The notes beneath the pieces were generated by a model. That model saw nothing but the letters and a program-made list of their open reading frames with translations, made no database searches and was not told the DNA's origin. Position numbers and translations under genes: made by a program. A stretch of 64,000 nt of DNA from Hyphomonas neptunium ATCC 15444 (GTDB taxonomy: Bacteria; Pseudomonadota; Alphaproteobacteria; Caulobacterales; Hyphomonadaceae), in contig NC_008358.1 of NCBI RefSeq assembly GCF_000013025.1, forward strand, positions 3,162,001-3,226,000, in the 5' to 3' direction. This document shows, piece by piece, positions 45,854 through 56,635 of this stretch (position 1 is the stretch's first letter; every line of letters starts with the position of its first letter).

Positions 45854-45891
45854 TTGACACAGCAGATATATAACATGTTATATATCTGCTG
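45854..45891 (+). promoter_or_regulatory. Promoter with a perfect 32-bp palindromic operator
   Basis: TTGACA (45854-45859, a consensus -35) directly abuts a perfect palindrome, 45860-45891, with arms CAGCAGATATATAACA and its exact reverse complement and no spacer. The -10 must lie within it. The ATAACATGTTAT core is the kind of site bound by MarR-family dimers. The MarR-GNAT gene starts 18 nt after it, so autorepression is expected. Confidence 0.85.
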
Positions 45892-45908
45892 ATATTGGAG
45901 CGCCACGC

Positions 45909-46892
45909 ATGACCAGAGATGTTCTCGCAGAGATGGGCTATCTCGCCCTCGGCAGCCGGATGAAGCGCCTTGCCGAGCGTATGCAGGCGGACGCCACAAA
46001 GGTGTTTGCCGATCGCGGCCTTCCCATCCAGGGCACACATTTCCCGCTGCTGGCAGCCCTCACGACCTATGGCCCGCTCAGCGTCACCGAAGCTGTCGAG
46101 GCCGTTGGCATCAGCCAACCTGCGGTCACCCGCATTCACAACGCCCTGCAGAAACTCGGCATCACCACGACCAGCCGCGTGAAGGGCGATAACCGCCAGA
46201 AGCTGATCCGCCTCACCGCGAAAGGCGAAGCTCTGCTGGAGGAGCTGAAGGCCGATCTCTGGCCGCAGGTGCGCCGCGCCGCGCAAGGCCTCTGTGAAGG
46301 CGAGGAGACAGACTTCCTCTCCTGGATCGCCCGCCTGGAAGGCGCGCTTCAGGACCTCTCCCTGCACGACCGCATACGGAGCGAAGGAGCCAGCCGCCAC
46401 CCGGCCCTGCGGCTGGTCGAGTTTGACGACCGCCTCGCGCCGGAGTTTGACGCCATCACCCGCGAATGGGTGGAAGCCATGTTCACGCTGGAAAAGAAGG
46501 ACATCGAGATCATCGAAAACCCGCGCGAGAAAATCCTCGCGCCGGGCGGAGAGATCCTGTTCGTGGAGGCAGACGGGCTCGGCATCATCGGCACCTGCGC
46601 GCTGATGCAGGTGGAAGGAAATGTCTTTGAATTGACCAAGATGGGCGTGCGCGAAACAGCCCGCGGCCTGAAGGCCGGCGAGTTTCTGCTTCAGCGGACA
46701 TTGGAGCGCGCCCGGCAGATGCCCATCGGGGAACTCTTCCTGCTGACCAACTCCAAATGCGCCGCCGCCATCCACCTCTATGAAAAGGCCGGCTTCATGC
46801 ATGACGCAGACATTATGGCGCGTTACGGCGCCAGCTATGCCCGCTGCAATGTGGCGATGTCCTATGATCTCTCGAAGCCGCCCCGGATCTGA
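45909..46892 (+). CDS. MarR-type regulator fused to a GNAT acetyltransferase
   Basis: A 327-residue two-domain protein. Residues 1-150 are a MarR winged helix domain (recognition part SVTEAVEAVGISQPAVTRIHN and a wing near RVKGDNRQKLIRLT). Residues 165-320 are a GNAT acetyltransferase, with a motif A region (LTKMGVRETARGLKAGEFLL, containing the acetyl-CoA loop) and NSKCAAAIHLYEKAGF, the usual motif B. ATG at 45909 follows TTGGAG. Such bifunctional MarR-GNAT proteins are known but their substrates are mostly not. The 32-bp palindrome just upstream is its likely own operator. Confidence 0.9.
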   Translation: MTRDVLAEMGYLALGSRMKRLAERMQADATKVFADRGLPIQGTHFPLLAALTTYGPLSVTEAVEAVGISQPAVTRIHNALQKLGITTTSRVKGDNRQKLIRLTAKGEALLEELKADLWPQVRRAAQGLCEGEETDFLSWIARLEGALQDLSLHDRIRSEGASRHPALRLVEFDDRLAPEFDAITREWVEAMFTLEKKDIEIIENPREKILAPGGEILFVEADGLGIIGTCALMQVEGNVFELTKMGVRETARGLKAGEFLLQRTLERARQMPIGELFLLTNSKCAAAIHLYEKAGFMHDADIMARYGASYARCNVAMSYDLSKPPRI

Positions 46893-46906
46893 TCCGGCGC
46901 GGCTTC
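46874..46906. terminator. Hairpin between convergent genes
   Basis: Arms 46874-46889 (GAAGCCGCCCCGGATC) and 46891-46906 are complementary except for one position. It overlaps the end of the MarR-GNAT gene and precedes the end of the response regulator gene. No T tract follows on either strand, so it is only a possible bidirectional terminator. Confidence 0.4.
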
Positions 46907-46916
46907 AAAGGGAAGA

Positions 46917-48392
46917 TCAACCCGTCTCGCGGTCGCCGCGCACTTCCAGGTCGTATTCACGCACCTTGCGGTAAAGCGTCGAGCGGCCAATCCCGAGACG
47001 GCGCGAAACTTCGCTCATATGGCCGTCATAGAATTCAATCGCATACTGAAGAAGATCGCGCTCGATATCCTGCAGGCTGCGGATTTCGCCGTCCTCGTCC
47101 TTGATGGCCACCGGCACATCCCCGACAAAACCGCGCTTCACATCATTTGCAGGCACCGGCGGCGCTTCAGGCGGGCGCTGCGCCGGGATCGCCGGCATCA
47201 TCATAACGTCCGCCATCTGGCCGGAAATCTGCGGGAAGTCCTGCGGGCGCAGCTCATCGCCGTCACACAGCACAACCGCGCGGAATACCGCATTCTCCAG
47301 CTGGCGCACGTTACCCGGCCAGTCATAGGAATACAGCATCTTCAGCGTGTCTTCGCTCGCCCCGGCCACCTTGGTGCCTTCGCTGGCATTGAAGCGCGCA
47401 ATGAAATGATCCACCAGCGCCGGAATATCTTCGCGCCGCTCGTTCAGCGACGGCATGTCGATGGGGAACACGTTGAGACGGTAGAACAGGTCTTCGCGGA
47501 ACGTGCCCGCCTTCACCTGGCCGGCCAGATCACGGTTCGTCGCCGAGATGATGCGCACGTCCACCTTGGTCGGGCGGCGCGAGCCAACGGCATCGACCTC
47601 CCCTTCCTGCAGCGCACGGAGCAGTTTCACCTGCGCGTCCAGCGGCAACTCGCCCACCTCATCGAGGAACAGCGTGCCGCCATCGGCTTCGACAAACTTG
47701 CCCGGCGCCTTGGAAACCGCGCCCGTAAACGCGCCCTTCTCATGGCCGAACAGGATCGACTCCACGAGGTTCTCCGGGATCGCCCCGCAGTTGACCGTCA
47801 CGAACGGTTTGCCCGCCCGCTGGCTGGCGCCCTGAATACAGCGCGCCACAACTTCTTTACCCACACCGCTTTCGCCCAGGATCAGCACCGGAATGTCCGA
47901 CGCCGCTCCGCGCTCTGCCATGCGGATCACGCTGCGCATCGCCGGGGCCGAGGCGATCATGTCCTCGAACTTCATGCCCCCTTCCACCTTGCGCGACAGG
48001 CGTTTCACCTCCCCCGTCAGGCTCTGCATCTTCAGGGCATTGCGGATCGAGACAACCACGCGCTCCGGATTGGCCGGCTTCACGATAAAGTCCACCGCCC
48101 CGCGCCGCATCGTCTGCACGATCGTGTCGATGCCGCTCGTCGCCGTCAGCATGATCACCGGCAGGTCCGGGCGCTTGCCGTTCAGCCGCTCCAGCGTGTC
48201 CATCCCCGAAAGGCCCGGCATCGTCAGATCCAGCAGCACGACATCCACGCCTTCGCGCGCATCGGACGCCATCTGCAGCCCCGTCTCGCCATCGGGCGCC
48301 GTGCGGCAGGCAAAGCCGGCCTTCTCCACGGCAGCTTGAAGCAGGCGGCGCTGTGTCGGATCGTCATCGACCACGAGGATCGTTTTGGCCAT
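46917..48392 (-). CDS. Sigma-54-dependent response regulator (NtrC family)
   Basis: A 491-residue regulator. An N-terminal receiver domain has VVDDDP, the phospho-acceptor Asp55 in LLDLTMPG and a Lys in FIVKP. The central AAA+ domain has Walker [15 protein letters not shown] (sigma-54 contact) and the [11 protein letters not shown]alker B. A Fis-type HTH ends the protein ([21 protein letters not shown]). ATG at 48392. No histidine kinase is adjacent, so it is an orphan regulator. It converges with the MarR-GNAT gene and is divergent from the phosphate transporter. Confidence 0.93.
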   Translation of the reverse strand: MAKTILVVDDDPTQRRLLQAAVEKAGFACRTAPDGETGLQMASDAREGVDVVLLDLTMPGLSGMDTLERLNGKRPDLPVIMLTATSGIDTIVQTMRRGAVDFIVKPANPERVVVSIRNALKMQSLTGEVKRLSRKVEGGMKFEDMIASAPAMRSVIRMAERGAASDIPVLILGESGVGKEVVARCIQGASQRAGKPFVTVNCGAIPENLVESILFGHEKGAFTGAVSKAPGKFVEADGGTLFLDEVGELPLDAQVKLLRALQEGEVDAVGSRRPTKVDVRIISATNRDLAGQVKAGTFREDLFYRLNVFPIDMPSLNERREDIPALVDHFIARFNASEGTKVAGASEDTLKMLYSYDWPGNVRQLENAVFRAVVLCDGDELRPQDFPQISGQMADVMMMPAIPAQRPPEAPPVPANDVKRGFVGDVPVAIKDEDGEIRSLQDIERDLLQYAIEFYDGHMSEVSRRLGIGRSTLYRKVREYDLEVRGDRETG

Positions 48393-48561
48393 GGGTGTGC
48401 CCTCATCATTCCGGTTGCGGCCAGCGCGCCTCACTGAGGGCGCCCCGTGCCGTTTCGTTACGCCCCGTTCTGACACAGACGCATGGAGTTACGGTTTCCC
48501 CAGTCGTTTGAATTTCAACGAAATCTTGTGCCGGTTTCCCCGCCACTTCCCCGCAGCATTC

Positions 48562-48579
48562 GTGACAGTCCTGTGACAT
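48562..48579. promoter_or_regulatory. Pho-box-like direct repeat
   Basis: On the minus strand ATGTCAC-AGGA-CTGTCAC, two 7-bp units with an 11-bp period, agreeing with the PhoB box (CTGTCAT-N4-CTGTCAC) at 14 of 18 positions by eye. It lies 96 bp before the pit start and 170 bp before the response regulator start. The orientation is opposite to pit, which could suit repression; low-affinity Pit systems are PhoB-repressed in some alphaproteobacteria. Confidence 0.6.
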
Positions 48580-48674
48580 CTTCAGTTGCAGGCCGGAATC
48601 TTGCCGCTCACGGCTTGAAAAGTTCGGGCGCTTGCGGCTGATGCGCCTCACATCGCCTAAAGCGGGGGCTTCAT

Positions 48675-50183
48675 ATGGACGGCAAGGAACCCACGATCGT
48701 CAAACAGACGCTCGACAAAGACCTTGCGAAGATCGGCAAAGCCGAAGCCGCCGTCGCCACCACAGCGCGCAGCGTCGTCGCCCCCGGTCTCGCTTTCCTG
48801 TTCCTCGCGGCCATCGTGCTGGTTGGCGCCAGCCTGTTCGGCAGCCAGAGCAACGGCCTCCTCATCGTCGCCGCCGCCGCCATCGGCGGCTACATGGCGC
48901 TCAACATCGGCGCCAATGACGTGGCCAACAATGTCGGTCCCGCCGTCGGCTCCAAGGCCCTCACCATGACCGGCGCGATCATCATCGCCGCCATCTGCGA
49001 AAGCGCCGGCGCCCTGCTGGCAGGCGGCGATGTCGTCTCCACCATCTCCAAGGGCATCATCAGCCCCGAGAACGTCTCCAACACCGAAACCTTCGTCTGG
49101 CTGATGATGGCCGCGCTGATCTCCGCCGCCCTCTGGATCAACCTCGCCACCGTCCTGGGCGCGCCCGTCTCCACCACCCACTCCATCGTCGGCGGCGTCA
49201 TGGGGGCCGGCATCGCCGCGGCCGGCTTCGGCGCGGTCAGCTGGCCGGTGATGGCGGGCATTGCCGCCTCCTGGGTCGTCTCCCCCGTGCTGGGCGGCAT
49301 CATCGCCGCCGCCGTGCTCGCCTTCATCAAGATCGCCATCATCTACCGGGAAGACAAGATCGCCGCCGCCCGCCGCTGGGTGCCCGTGCTCATCGGCGTC
49401 ATGGCCGGCGCCTTCGGCACCTATATGGCGCTGAAAGGCGTCAGCAAGCTGATCGATATTTCCCTGCCCCATGCCCTGCTGATTGGCCTCGGCATTGCCC
49501 TCGCCGCCTGGGGCATCACCCACCCGCTGATCCGGCGCCAGTCCGAAGGCATGGAAAACCGCAACCAGTCCCTGCGCCAGCTGTTTATCTGGCCGCTGAT
49601 CTTCTCCGCCGCCCTCCTCTCCTTCGCCCATGGCGCCAACGATGTGGCCAACGCCATCGGCCCGCTGGCCGCCATCGTCCACGCCCTTCAGGATGGCGAA
49701 GTCGCCGCCAGCGTCACCATTCCCCTCTGGGTCATGCTGATCGGCGCGATGGGCATTTCCTTCGGCCTCGTCCTCTTCGGGCCAAAGCTCATCCGCATGG
49801 TCGGGGACTCGATCACCAAGCTCAATCCGATGCGCGCCTTCTGCGTCGCCCTCGCCGCCGCCGTCACCGTCATCATCGCCAGCTGGCTCGGCCTGCCCGT
49901 CTCCTCCACCCACATTGCCGTGGGCGCCATCTTCGGCGTCGGCTTCTTCCGCGAATGGTTCACCGCCAACTCGCACACGCGCCTGTCCTATGTGCACACC
50001 CGGTCGCCCAACGCGGCGGAGACCGAATTCTCCGGCCTCGCCCGCCGCAAGTCGGCCCGCAAACTCGTCCGCCGCGCCCACGTCACCAGCATCGCCGCCG
50101 CCTGGATCATCACCGTCCCCGCCAGCGCCACCCTCGCCGGCGGCATCTACCTGGCGCTACAACACCTCTTCAAGATCGTCTGA
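48675..50183 (+). CDS. pit: Inorganic phosphate transporter, Pit/PiT family
   Basis: A 502-residue Pho4-family protein with about ten to twelve membrane segments. Both PiT signatures are present: GANDVANNVGPAVGSKAL in the N-terminal half and GANDVANAIGPLAA in the C-terminal half, together with LGAPVSTTHSIVGG and LGLPVSSTHIAVGA. Takes up phosphate (or metal phosphate) with protons or Na+. A 50-residue N-terminal extension precedes the first signature. No phoU-like partner (DUF47) is encoded next to it, unlike many Pit operons. Confidence 0.95.
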   Translation: MDGKEPTIVKQTLDKDLAKIGKAEAAVATTARSVVAPGLAFLFLAAIVLVGASLFGSQSNGLLIVAAAAIGGYMALNIGANDVANNVGPAVGSKALTMTGAIIIAAICESAGALLAGGDVVSTISKGIISPENVSNTETFVWLMMAALISAALWINLATVLGAPVSTTHSIVGGVMGAGIAAAGFGAVSWPVMAGIAASWVVSPVLGGIIAAAVLAFIKIAIIYREDKIAAARRWVPVLIGVMAGAFGTYMALKGVSKLIDISLPHALLIGLGIALAAWGITHPLIRRQSEGMENRNQSLRQLFIWPLIFSAALLSFAHGANDVANAIGPLAAIVHALQDGEVAASVTIPLWVMLIGAMGISFGLVLFGPKLIRMVGDSITKLNPMRAFCVALAAAVTVIIASWLGLPVSSTHIAVGAIFGVGFFREWFTANSHTRLSYVHTRSPNAAETEFSGLARRKSARKLVRRAHVTSIAAAWIITVPASATLAGGIYLALQHLFKIV

Positions 50184-50278
50184 GGGCGGACAGCCCATCT
50201 TCACCATCCCAGCCCCTTGAATTCTCCCCTTGCGCGAAGGTTAACAAAGCGTAAAGGTAGAAATCCAAGAGGGGTACT

Positions 50279-52756
50279 ATGGGTGAGGAGACGCGTGACA
50301 TGGGCCGCAAGGGCACAGCCGCGAACACGGGCAGTTTTCAGTTTTTTCTAAGCCAATGGAGCTGGAGCGCGACGATCATCGTTTGCGCGCTTGGGCTGGC
50401 CGCGACCGGCGCCTTCCTCCTCGCCGCCCCCTTCCTCGCCGGCGCAGACCCGGCCACCGTCCGCGCCGACTGGCTCGCCCTCGCCTGCCTCATCACCGGC
50501 CTCTTCACCGCCAACATGGCCAGAATGCTCCAGATCTGGGGGCCCCTCGCCACCATCATCAAGAAGCCCGCCACCCGGCGGAATGATGCCGAGCGAAAGC
50601 GCGCCCATAACGGCTTCCGCGAGCTTTTCGCCTACGTCTTTCTCGCCCTCACCGGGCTCACCACATTCACGTTTCTGTCGGCGCAGCCCGGGCTCCTGCC
50701 TTGGGCAGACCTCGGCCTGCATGGCGCGGGAACGGCAGATGCCAAACTCGCGCATGTCGCAGCCCTGATCACCTGCCTAGCGCTCAGCTTCGTGCCGCTC
50801 CTCACCAGCTTCTGGCTCCACGCCAAAGCCGAGGAAGAGGCATTCAAGCGCTCAGTCCTGCGCGATGACGCAATCTCCGCCCCGTCATTCTGGGTCGGCG
50901 CCGCCATTCTCGGAAGCATCATTGCGCTGGCAGGCTGGGCAACGAAGGTGTCAGGCAACGAGTCCGCAGAACTCGCGTCAAATCTCACCCTGTTCGTGAC
51001 GCTGGGCGTCATTGCTCTCTTCGTTGCCTTCATCTTCCTGCCCCACCTCGTGCGCTATCTCGATCAGGCGGGCGACAAGGAAACGGGCGCTGATAAAATC
51101 GCCACGCAAGGGCTCAACCCGATTGCATTGCCCGCTCAGGCCGCAAGCTATCTGGACTCCGTCCTGGTCCGCCTCATCGCCCCACTTACTGGCGCCACCC
51201 AGAAAGGCCGGGGCGTTCCGCACAGCTTCGTCCTCCTCTCGATTATCCCGTTGACCGGGCTTGGCTTCGTGCTCGCGCCGCCCTTCGGCCTTGTACCAAT
51301 AGCCCTCGGTATGCTGATGGTCATCGCGCTCGGGCGCCGGTGGGCGTGGATCGAAGAAGACCGGGAAACCGCCTCCCGTCTCCTGAAAACTGAAAGCCCG
51401 GAAATACAAGTTGGCTTTGAAAACGACCTGAAAGACGAAGCCCTCCTCGGCTATGCGTCCCTCTTCCTGCTCGTCCCCCTCGCGCTGCATCAGACCTATG
51501 GCTGGCAGACAACGGCGTTTGAAATCACCGACGCCAGCCGCGCCTCAAACCTCTTCTTCGCCTGGCTCAGCTTCTTCGGCGCCGAACTCGCCAAGGCTGT
51601 ACCCTTTGTCGATTGGTGGGAAATCTATCAGGTAGACCTAAGCCCGCCCATCGAAGCAGCCGCCGACAACCCGCTGGGCAAACACCTAACCTTCGCCGCC
51701 CGCGCCATGGTCGACCTCGTCATCATGGCTGCTTTATTGCAAGCCATTGGCATCTGGCAGCGAAGCCGAACACAAAGGAAACTATACAAAGCAGGACAGG
51801 TGGATGCCTTTGATCCGTTCCTAGAAGAGCAGTTCTTCCAAGAGGGAATGCGCCTGACAGAAGGGAATTTTCGGCCAACAGACAAATTTATCAAGGACGT
51901 AAAGGAGCACGCGGATCGAGCACACAAATTCGGCGACCTTCGACTCCCGTATAATGAGCGCAGGCTGACGGAATTGCTCGAACATGAGGATAAAGAAGTG
52001 CGGGCTGGCGCGGAATGGATGATACGCGCCTATGACGTTCTTGCTGGTCCGCCAGAGAAGAAATTATCTCTGTTAGCGGACAAATGGGACGAGGCACTTA
52101 TGGAGCATATTGGACAGGAGCCCGAACCGGGCACGCCTCATCCATCCGTACATGCTGAATGGCGCCGCGACGAAAAACCCCGGATTGAGCTTGTCGTCGA
52201 TGAACTGCTTGGGAAGGATCGAGAGACTGTCCCCAAGAGACTTCAAGATAGCGATATACGGAACTTGATGCGCCTTTTGCGTTACTGTGACCGGCATGCG
52301 GAGTTTCACTACGCGCGAATGGAAATTTTGGAAATTCTTGCGCAGTCAGCAACACCCGCAGCACTTTGGGCTTTGGTCGCTCAAACCTGCCCAAAATGGC
52401 CAGAGACCAAGGCTTGGGTCGAAGAGGTTGAGCAGCGCTTCGGAGAAATTGTGCGGGATGAAAAGGGGCGCTACTCGCCGCCCTATTTTAAGCGTCAGGA
52501 GGAACGCGCTACTTGCTATTCAGCACTTGGAGAAGCGGCTCTGCTTTGCGACGAATTTATGGACGGCCATAAATCCATTTGCGAATTTTTGAACTTGATG
52601 AAGGAAAAAGACGCGAAAACCACCGCAGGGCCTGCGGCTGCTGCCGCCTATGAAAGACTTGGGTGCTTGGTTTCGCCCCACGCTCCCGTCAACGGTGCTA
52701 AATCTCCCGCAATTGATGACGAAGAAGACGTAGAGCCTGAATTCGAGCTCACCTAA
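50279..52756 (+). CDS. Large polytopic membrane protein with a soluble C-terminal half, unknown
   Basis: An 825-residue protein that I do not recognise. Hydrophobic segments lie near residues 28-55, 65-85, 112-133, 155-180, 203-222, 235-256, 315-352, 395-415, 428-450 and 475-492, so about ten membrane helices fill the first 500 residues. The rest (about 500-825) is hydrophilic, rich in helix, with HEAT-like pieces ([19 protein letters not shown]) and an acidic tail [13 protein letters not shown]. The first half has the high GC of its neighbours, while the DNA from about 51.74 kb on is clearly more AT-rich. A second in-frame ATG is at 50300. The 3' end overlaps the convergent DUF2200 gene. Confidence 0.7.
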   Translation: MGEETRDMGRKGTAANTGSFQFFLSQWSWSATIIVCALGLAATGAFLLAAPFLAGADPATVRADWLALACLITGLFTANMARMLQIWGPLATIIKKPATRRNDAERKRAHNGFRELFAYVFLALTGLTTFTFLSAQPGLLPWADLGLHGAGTADAKLAHVAALITCLALSFVPLLTSFWLHAKAEEEAFKRSVLRDDAISAPSFWVGAAILGSIIALAGWATKVSGNESAELASNLTLFVTLGVIALFVAFIFLPHLVRYLDQAGDKETGADKIATQGLNPIALPAQAASYLDSVLVRLIAPLTGATQKGRGVPHSFVLLSIIPLTGLGFVLAPPFGLVPIALGMLMVIALGRRWAWIEEDRETASRLLKTESPEIQVGFENDLKDEALLGYASLFLLVPLALHQTYGWQTTAFEITDASRASNLFFAWLSFFGAELAKAVPFVDWWEIYQVDLSPPIEAAADNPLGKHLTFAARAMVDLVIMAALLQAIGIWQRSRTQRKLYKAGQVDAFDPFLEEQFFQEGMRLTEGNFRPTDKFIKDVKEHADRAHKFGDLRLPYNERRLTELLEHEDKEVRAGAEWMIRAYDVLAGPPEKKLSLLADKWDEALMEHIGQEPEPGTPHPSVHAEWRRDEKPRIELVVDELLGKDRETVPKRLQDSDIRNLMRLLRYCDRHAEFHYARMEILEILAQSATPAALWALVAQTCPKWPETKAWVEEVEQRFGEIVRDEKGRYSPPYFKRQEERATCYSALGEAALLCDEFMDGHKSICEFLNLMKEKDAKTTAGPAAAAAYERLGCLVSPHAPVNGAKSPAIDDEEDVEPEFELT

Positions 52757-53103
52757 CCCCGCAAAATCTTCCCCATAGCCTTCCCTCTGGCCAGCTCGTC
52801 CACCAGCTTGTCCAGATACCGGATTTCCCGCATCAGCGGGTCTTCGACCGCTTCCACGCGCACGCCGCAGACCACGCCCGTGATCAGCGTCCGCGCCGGG
52901 TTCATCCCCGGCGCCTCGCCAAAAAACGTCTCGAAATCAGTCCCCGCCGCGATCTGCGCGTCCAGCTGCGCCTGGCTGTAGCCGGTGTGCCAGCGGATGA
53001 TCTCGTCGACCTCCGCTTTCGTGCGCCCCTTCTTCTCCACCTTGGCAACGTAATGGGGATAGACGCTGCCAAACGCCGTCTTGAAAACCCGATGCCCGGC
53101 CAT
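52753..53103 (-). CDS. DUF2200 family protein
   Basis: A 116-residue cytosolic protein with [16 protein letters not shown] at the start and [19 protein letters not shown] in the middle, the signature of DUF2200. Function unknown. ATG at 53103 chosen because the family begins there. It is convergent with the 825-residue gene (4-nt overlap of stops) and divergent from uvrB. Confidence 0.9.
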   Translation of the reverse strand: MAGHRVFKTAFGSVYPHYVAKVEKKGRTKAEVDEIIRWHTGYSQAQLDAQIAAGTDFETFFGEAPGMNPARTLITGVVCGVRVEAVEDPLMREIRYLDKLVDELARGKAMGKILRG

Positions 53104-53189
53104 CGCCTGCCCTCCAATTGGTTGCGCCACCAGTTTAGCGCATCGCACAAAACAAGAACACCCTTTACTCTATCCCCGCGGCGCCCAAT

Positions 53190-55382
<2,193 letters not shown>

Positions 55383-55454
55383 AAAGACCTAGATTAAAAT
55401 TTCTCCTACAGATAGTTGACTTAAGTTTCCTACAAGCGCAACGATTGACTACCG

Positions 55455-55474
55455 CTATTGCTTTCGAGCAATAG
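55455..55474 (+). other. TTCG hairpin immediately before the tRNA
   Basis: CTATTGCT and AGCAATAG form a perfect 8-bp stem closed by a TTCG tetraloop, ending 4 nt before the tRNA 5' end. It may be a leader-processing signal, or a terminator-like end for uvrB. A TTGACT at 55445 could be the -35 of the tRNA promoter. Confidence 0.55.
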
Positions 55475-55478
55475 TTGC

Positions 55479-55550
55479 GGGGAGTTAGCTCAGCGGGAGA
55501 GCGCCCGCCTGAAAAGCGGGATGTCGCGGGTTCAAATCCCGCACTCTCGG
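55479..55550 (+). tRNA. tRNA with GAA (Phe) anticodon, atypical acceptor
   Basis: A full cloverleaf can be drawn: T8 A9; D-arm GCTC/GAGC with GG in the loop; anticodon stem CCCGC/GCGGG with loop CTGAAAA (anticodon GAA at 55511-55513); variable loop ATGTC; T-arm GCGGG/CCCGC with loop TTCAAAT. The acceptor stem GGGGAGT/ACTCTCG has a G3:T70 wobble, a G1/G72 mismatch and a G discriminator (55550), and no CCA is encoded. It is not a normal bacterial tRNA-Phe (A73 expected); the body is nearer in look to tRNA-Ala. It could be a chimeric or a decaying tRNA. It stands 96 nt after uvrB. Confidence 0.72.
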
Positions 55551-55597
55551 TTCCTGAAACTGGATACGTTAGGCCGCATTAAAACTATTCGCGATCC

Positions 55598-55682
55598 GTA
55601 GGGTGCATTAAGCGCAGCGCAATGCACCACCCCGCGCCCCACCCAACGGTGCATTGCGGCCTTCGGCCTTAATGCACCCTAC
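55598..55682. repeat. Palindromic intergenic repeat
   Basis: GTAGGGTGCATTAAG at the left end and CTTAATGCACCCTAC at the right end are exact reverse complements, and a second inner pair is GCAATGCACC/GGTGCATTGC. The element of 85 bp looks like a REP/MITE-type palindromic repeat found in many proteobacterial intergenic regions. It lies between the tRNA and the convergent gene at 55688. Confidence 0.7.
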
Positions 55683-55687
55683 CTTCC

Positions 55688-56443
55688 TCACTCCCGCCGC
55701 GTGAACTTCACCGGAAACGCGTCCTCCATCCCGTAGAGCTTCTTCCCGGCCGGTATCTCCGGCTCGGGCTTGGGAAGGATGCTTCGCCCACGGGAGACCG
55801 CCCTTAAAGGGGGCGGGTTTCCGCGGCCGGGGAAGAGGCGCCATTTCTTCACCTCCTGTCTCAGCCGGAAAAGTTCTTCCAGCTCGGCCAGACCCTCGGC
55901 CACGCGCTCGTCCTCTGTCGCGTCCGGCGGCAGCGGATTTTCCGCGCGGGCCGCCTTGATGGCCTCCCAGATCGGCGCGTCCCCTTCCCGCTCGCGCAGC
56001 TCCTCAGGGGTCGGCTCGGGGAAGACAGGCGCCCGCCCCTCCTTCTCCGCCTGCACCATCTCGTCCAGCTCCTCGATCGCGCGGCTGCGCCAGTCCTCCT
56101 CTTCATCCTCCGGCGGCGGATAATCCTCCAGATGCTCCTTCAGCGCCTTGTGCCCGCGCGCCAGCTTCTGCGCCTCGCGCAGCCATTTGAGGTCATAATC
56201 GAGATACCCCTCCTCGATCGCCGCCACCGCGCGCAGCCGCGCCTCGCCGGAAAGCTCCCCCAGCCGCTCCAGCCGCGCGCGCGGGGCCATATCCTTCAGC
56301 TCGGGATAATCCGCCTTCCCCGTAAGCCGGAGCCCGCCCGCCAGGCTCGCCCGCGCCAGATGCCGGAGAGAGCGGGAGGTGGCCCGCGTTTTGACGTCCC
56401 GGGTCCGCTTGAGTGGGGGTGTGGGCGCAGCAACATCCATCAT
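55688..56443 (-). CDS. Hypothetical acidic protein
   Basis: A 251-residue protein of unknown family. The N-terminal 45 residues are basic. The middle (about residues 60-190) is helical and very acidic, with a PPPEDEEEDW run and PEPTPEELRERE. The C-terminal part is basic and ends KLYGMEDAFPVKFTRRE. No membrane segment and no catalytic motif seen. Its stop lies 5 nt after the palindromic repeat. The codon-third-position GC pattern supports a real gene; there is little else to go by. Confidence 0.6.
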   Translation of the reverse strand: MMDVAAPTPPLKRTRDVKTRATSRSLRHLARASLAGGLRLTGKADYPELKDMAPRARLERLGELSGEARLRAVAAIEEGYLDYDLKWLREAQKLARGHKALKEHLEDYPPPEDEEEDWRSRAIEELDEMVQAEKEGRAPVFPEPTPEELREREGDAPIWEAIKAARAENPLPPDATEDERVAEGLAELEELFRLRQEVKKWRLFPGRGNPPPLRAVSRGRSILPKPEPEIPAGKKLYGMEDAFPVKFTRRE

Positions 56444-56502
56444 GCACGCATCATAAGCGGGCCGAAAAACCCAGCCGGATAAGTCAATGCTTATCCCTCG
56501 CG

Positions 56503-56550
56503 TCCTTCGTCACCCTCGACGGGCTAACGCCCGTCGAGGGTGACGAAGGA
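56503..56550. repeat. Perfect 22-bp inverted repeat with TAAC loop
   Basis: The arms 56503-56524 and 56529-56550 are exact complements (core CGTCACCCTCGACGGGC and partner), around a 4-nt TAAC loop. It lies between two unrelated genes on opposite strands. No T tract follows on either side. Likely a REP-like dispersed palindrome or a terminator; only comparison with the rest of the genome could tell. Confidence 0.65.
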
Positions 56551-56635
56551 ATGGGCGTTGAAGAAGATGCGCTCTCACCCTTCATTTACCCCTCCCTGCT
56601 ACCCCTAGCCCCAGCAGCGTAGAGGAGCCCCCAAG

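Noticed and set aside
46874-46906. Strong intrinsic terminator between the MarR-GNAT gene and the response regulator
   Set aside because: The hairpin is real, but no T tract follows on either strand, so only a weak call is kept.
48657-50081. 474-codon minus-strand frame, very rich in Gly/Asp/Ala
   Set aside because: Low-complexity antisense of the pit gene, whose own product has all family signatures.
55479-55550. tRNA as integration site of a genomic island
   Set aside because: No integrase and no second copy of the tRNA 3' end were found in the window.
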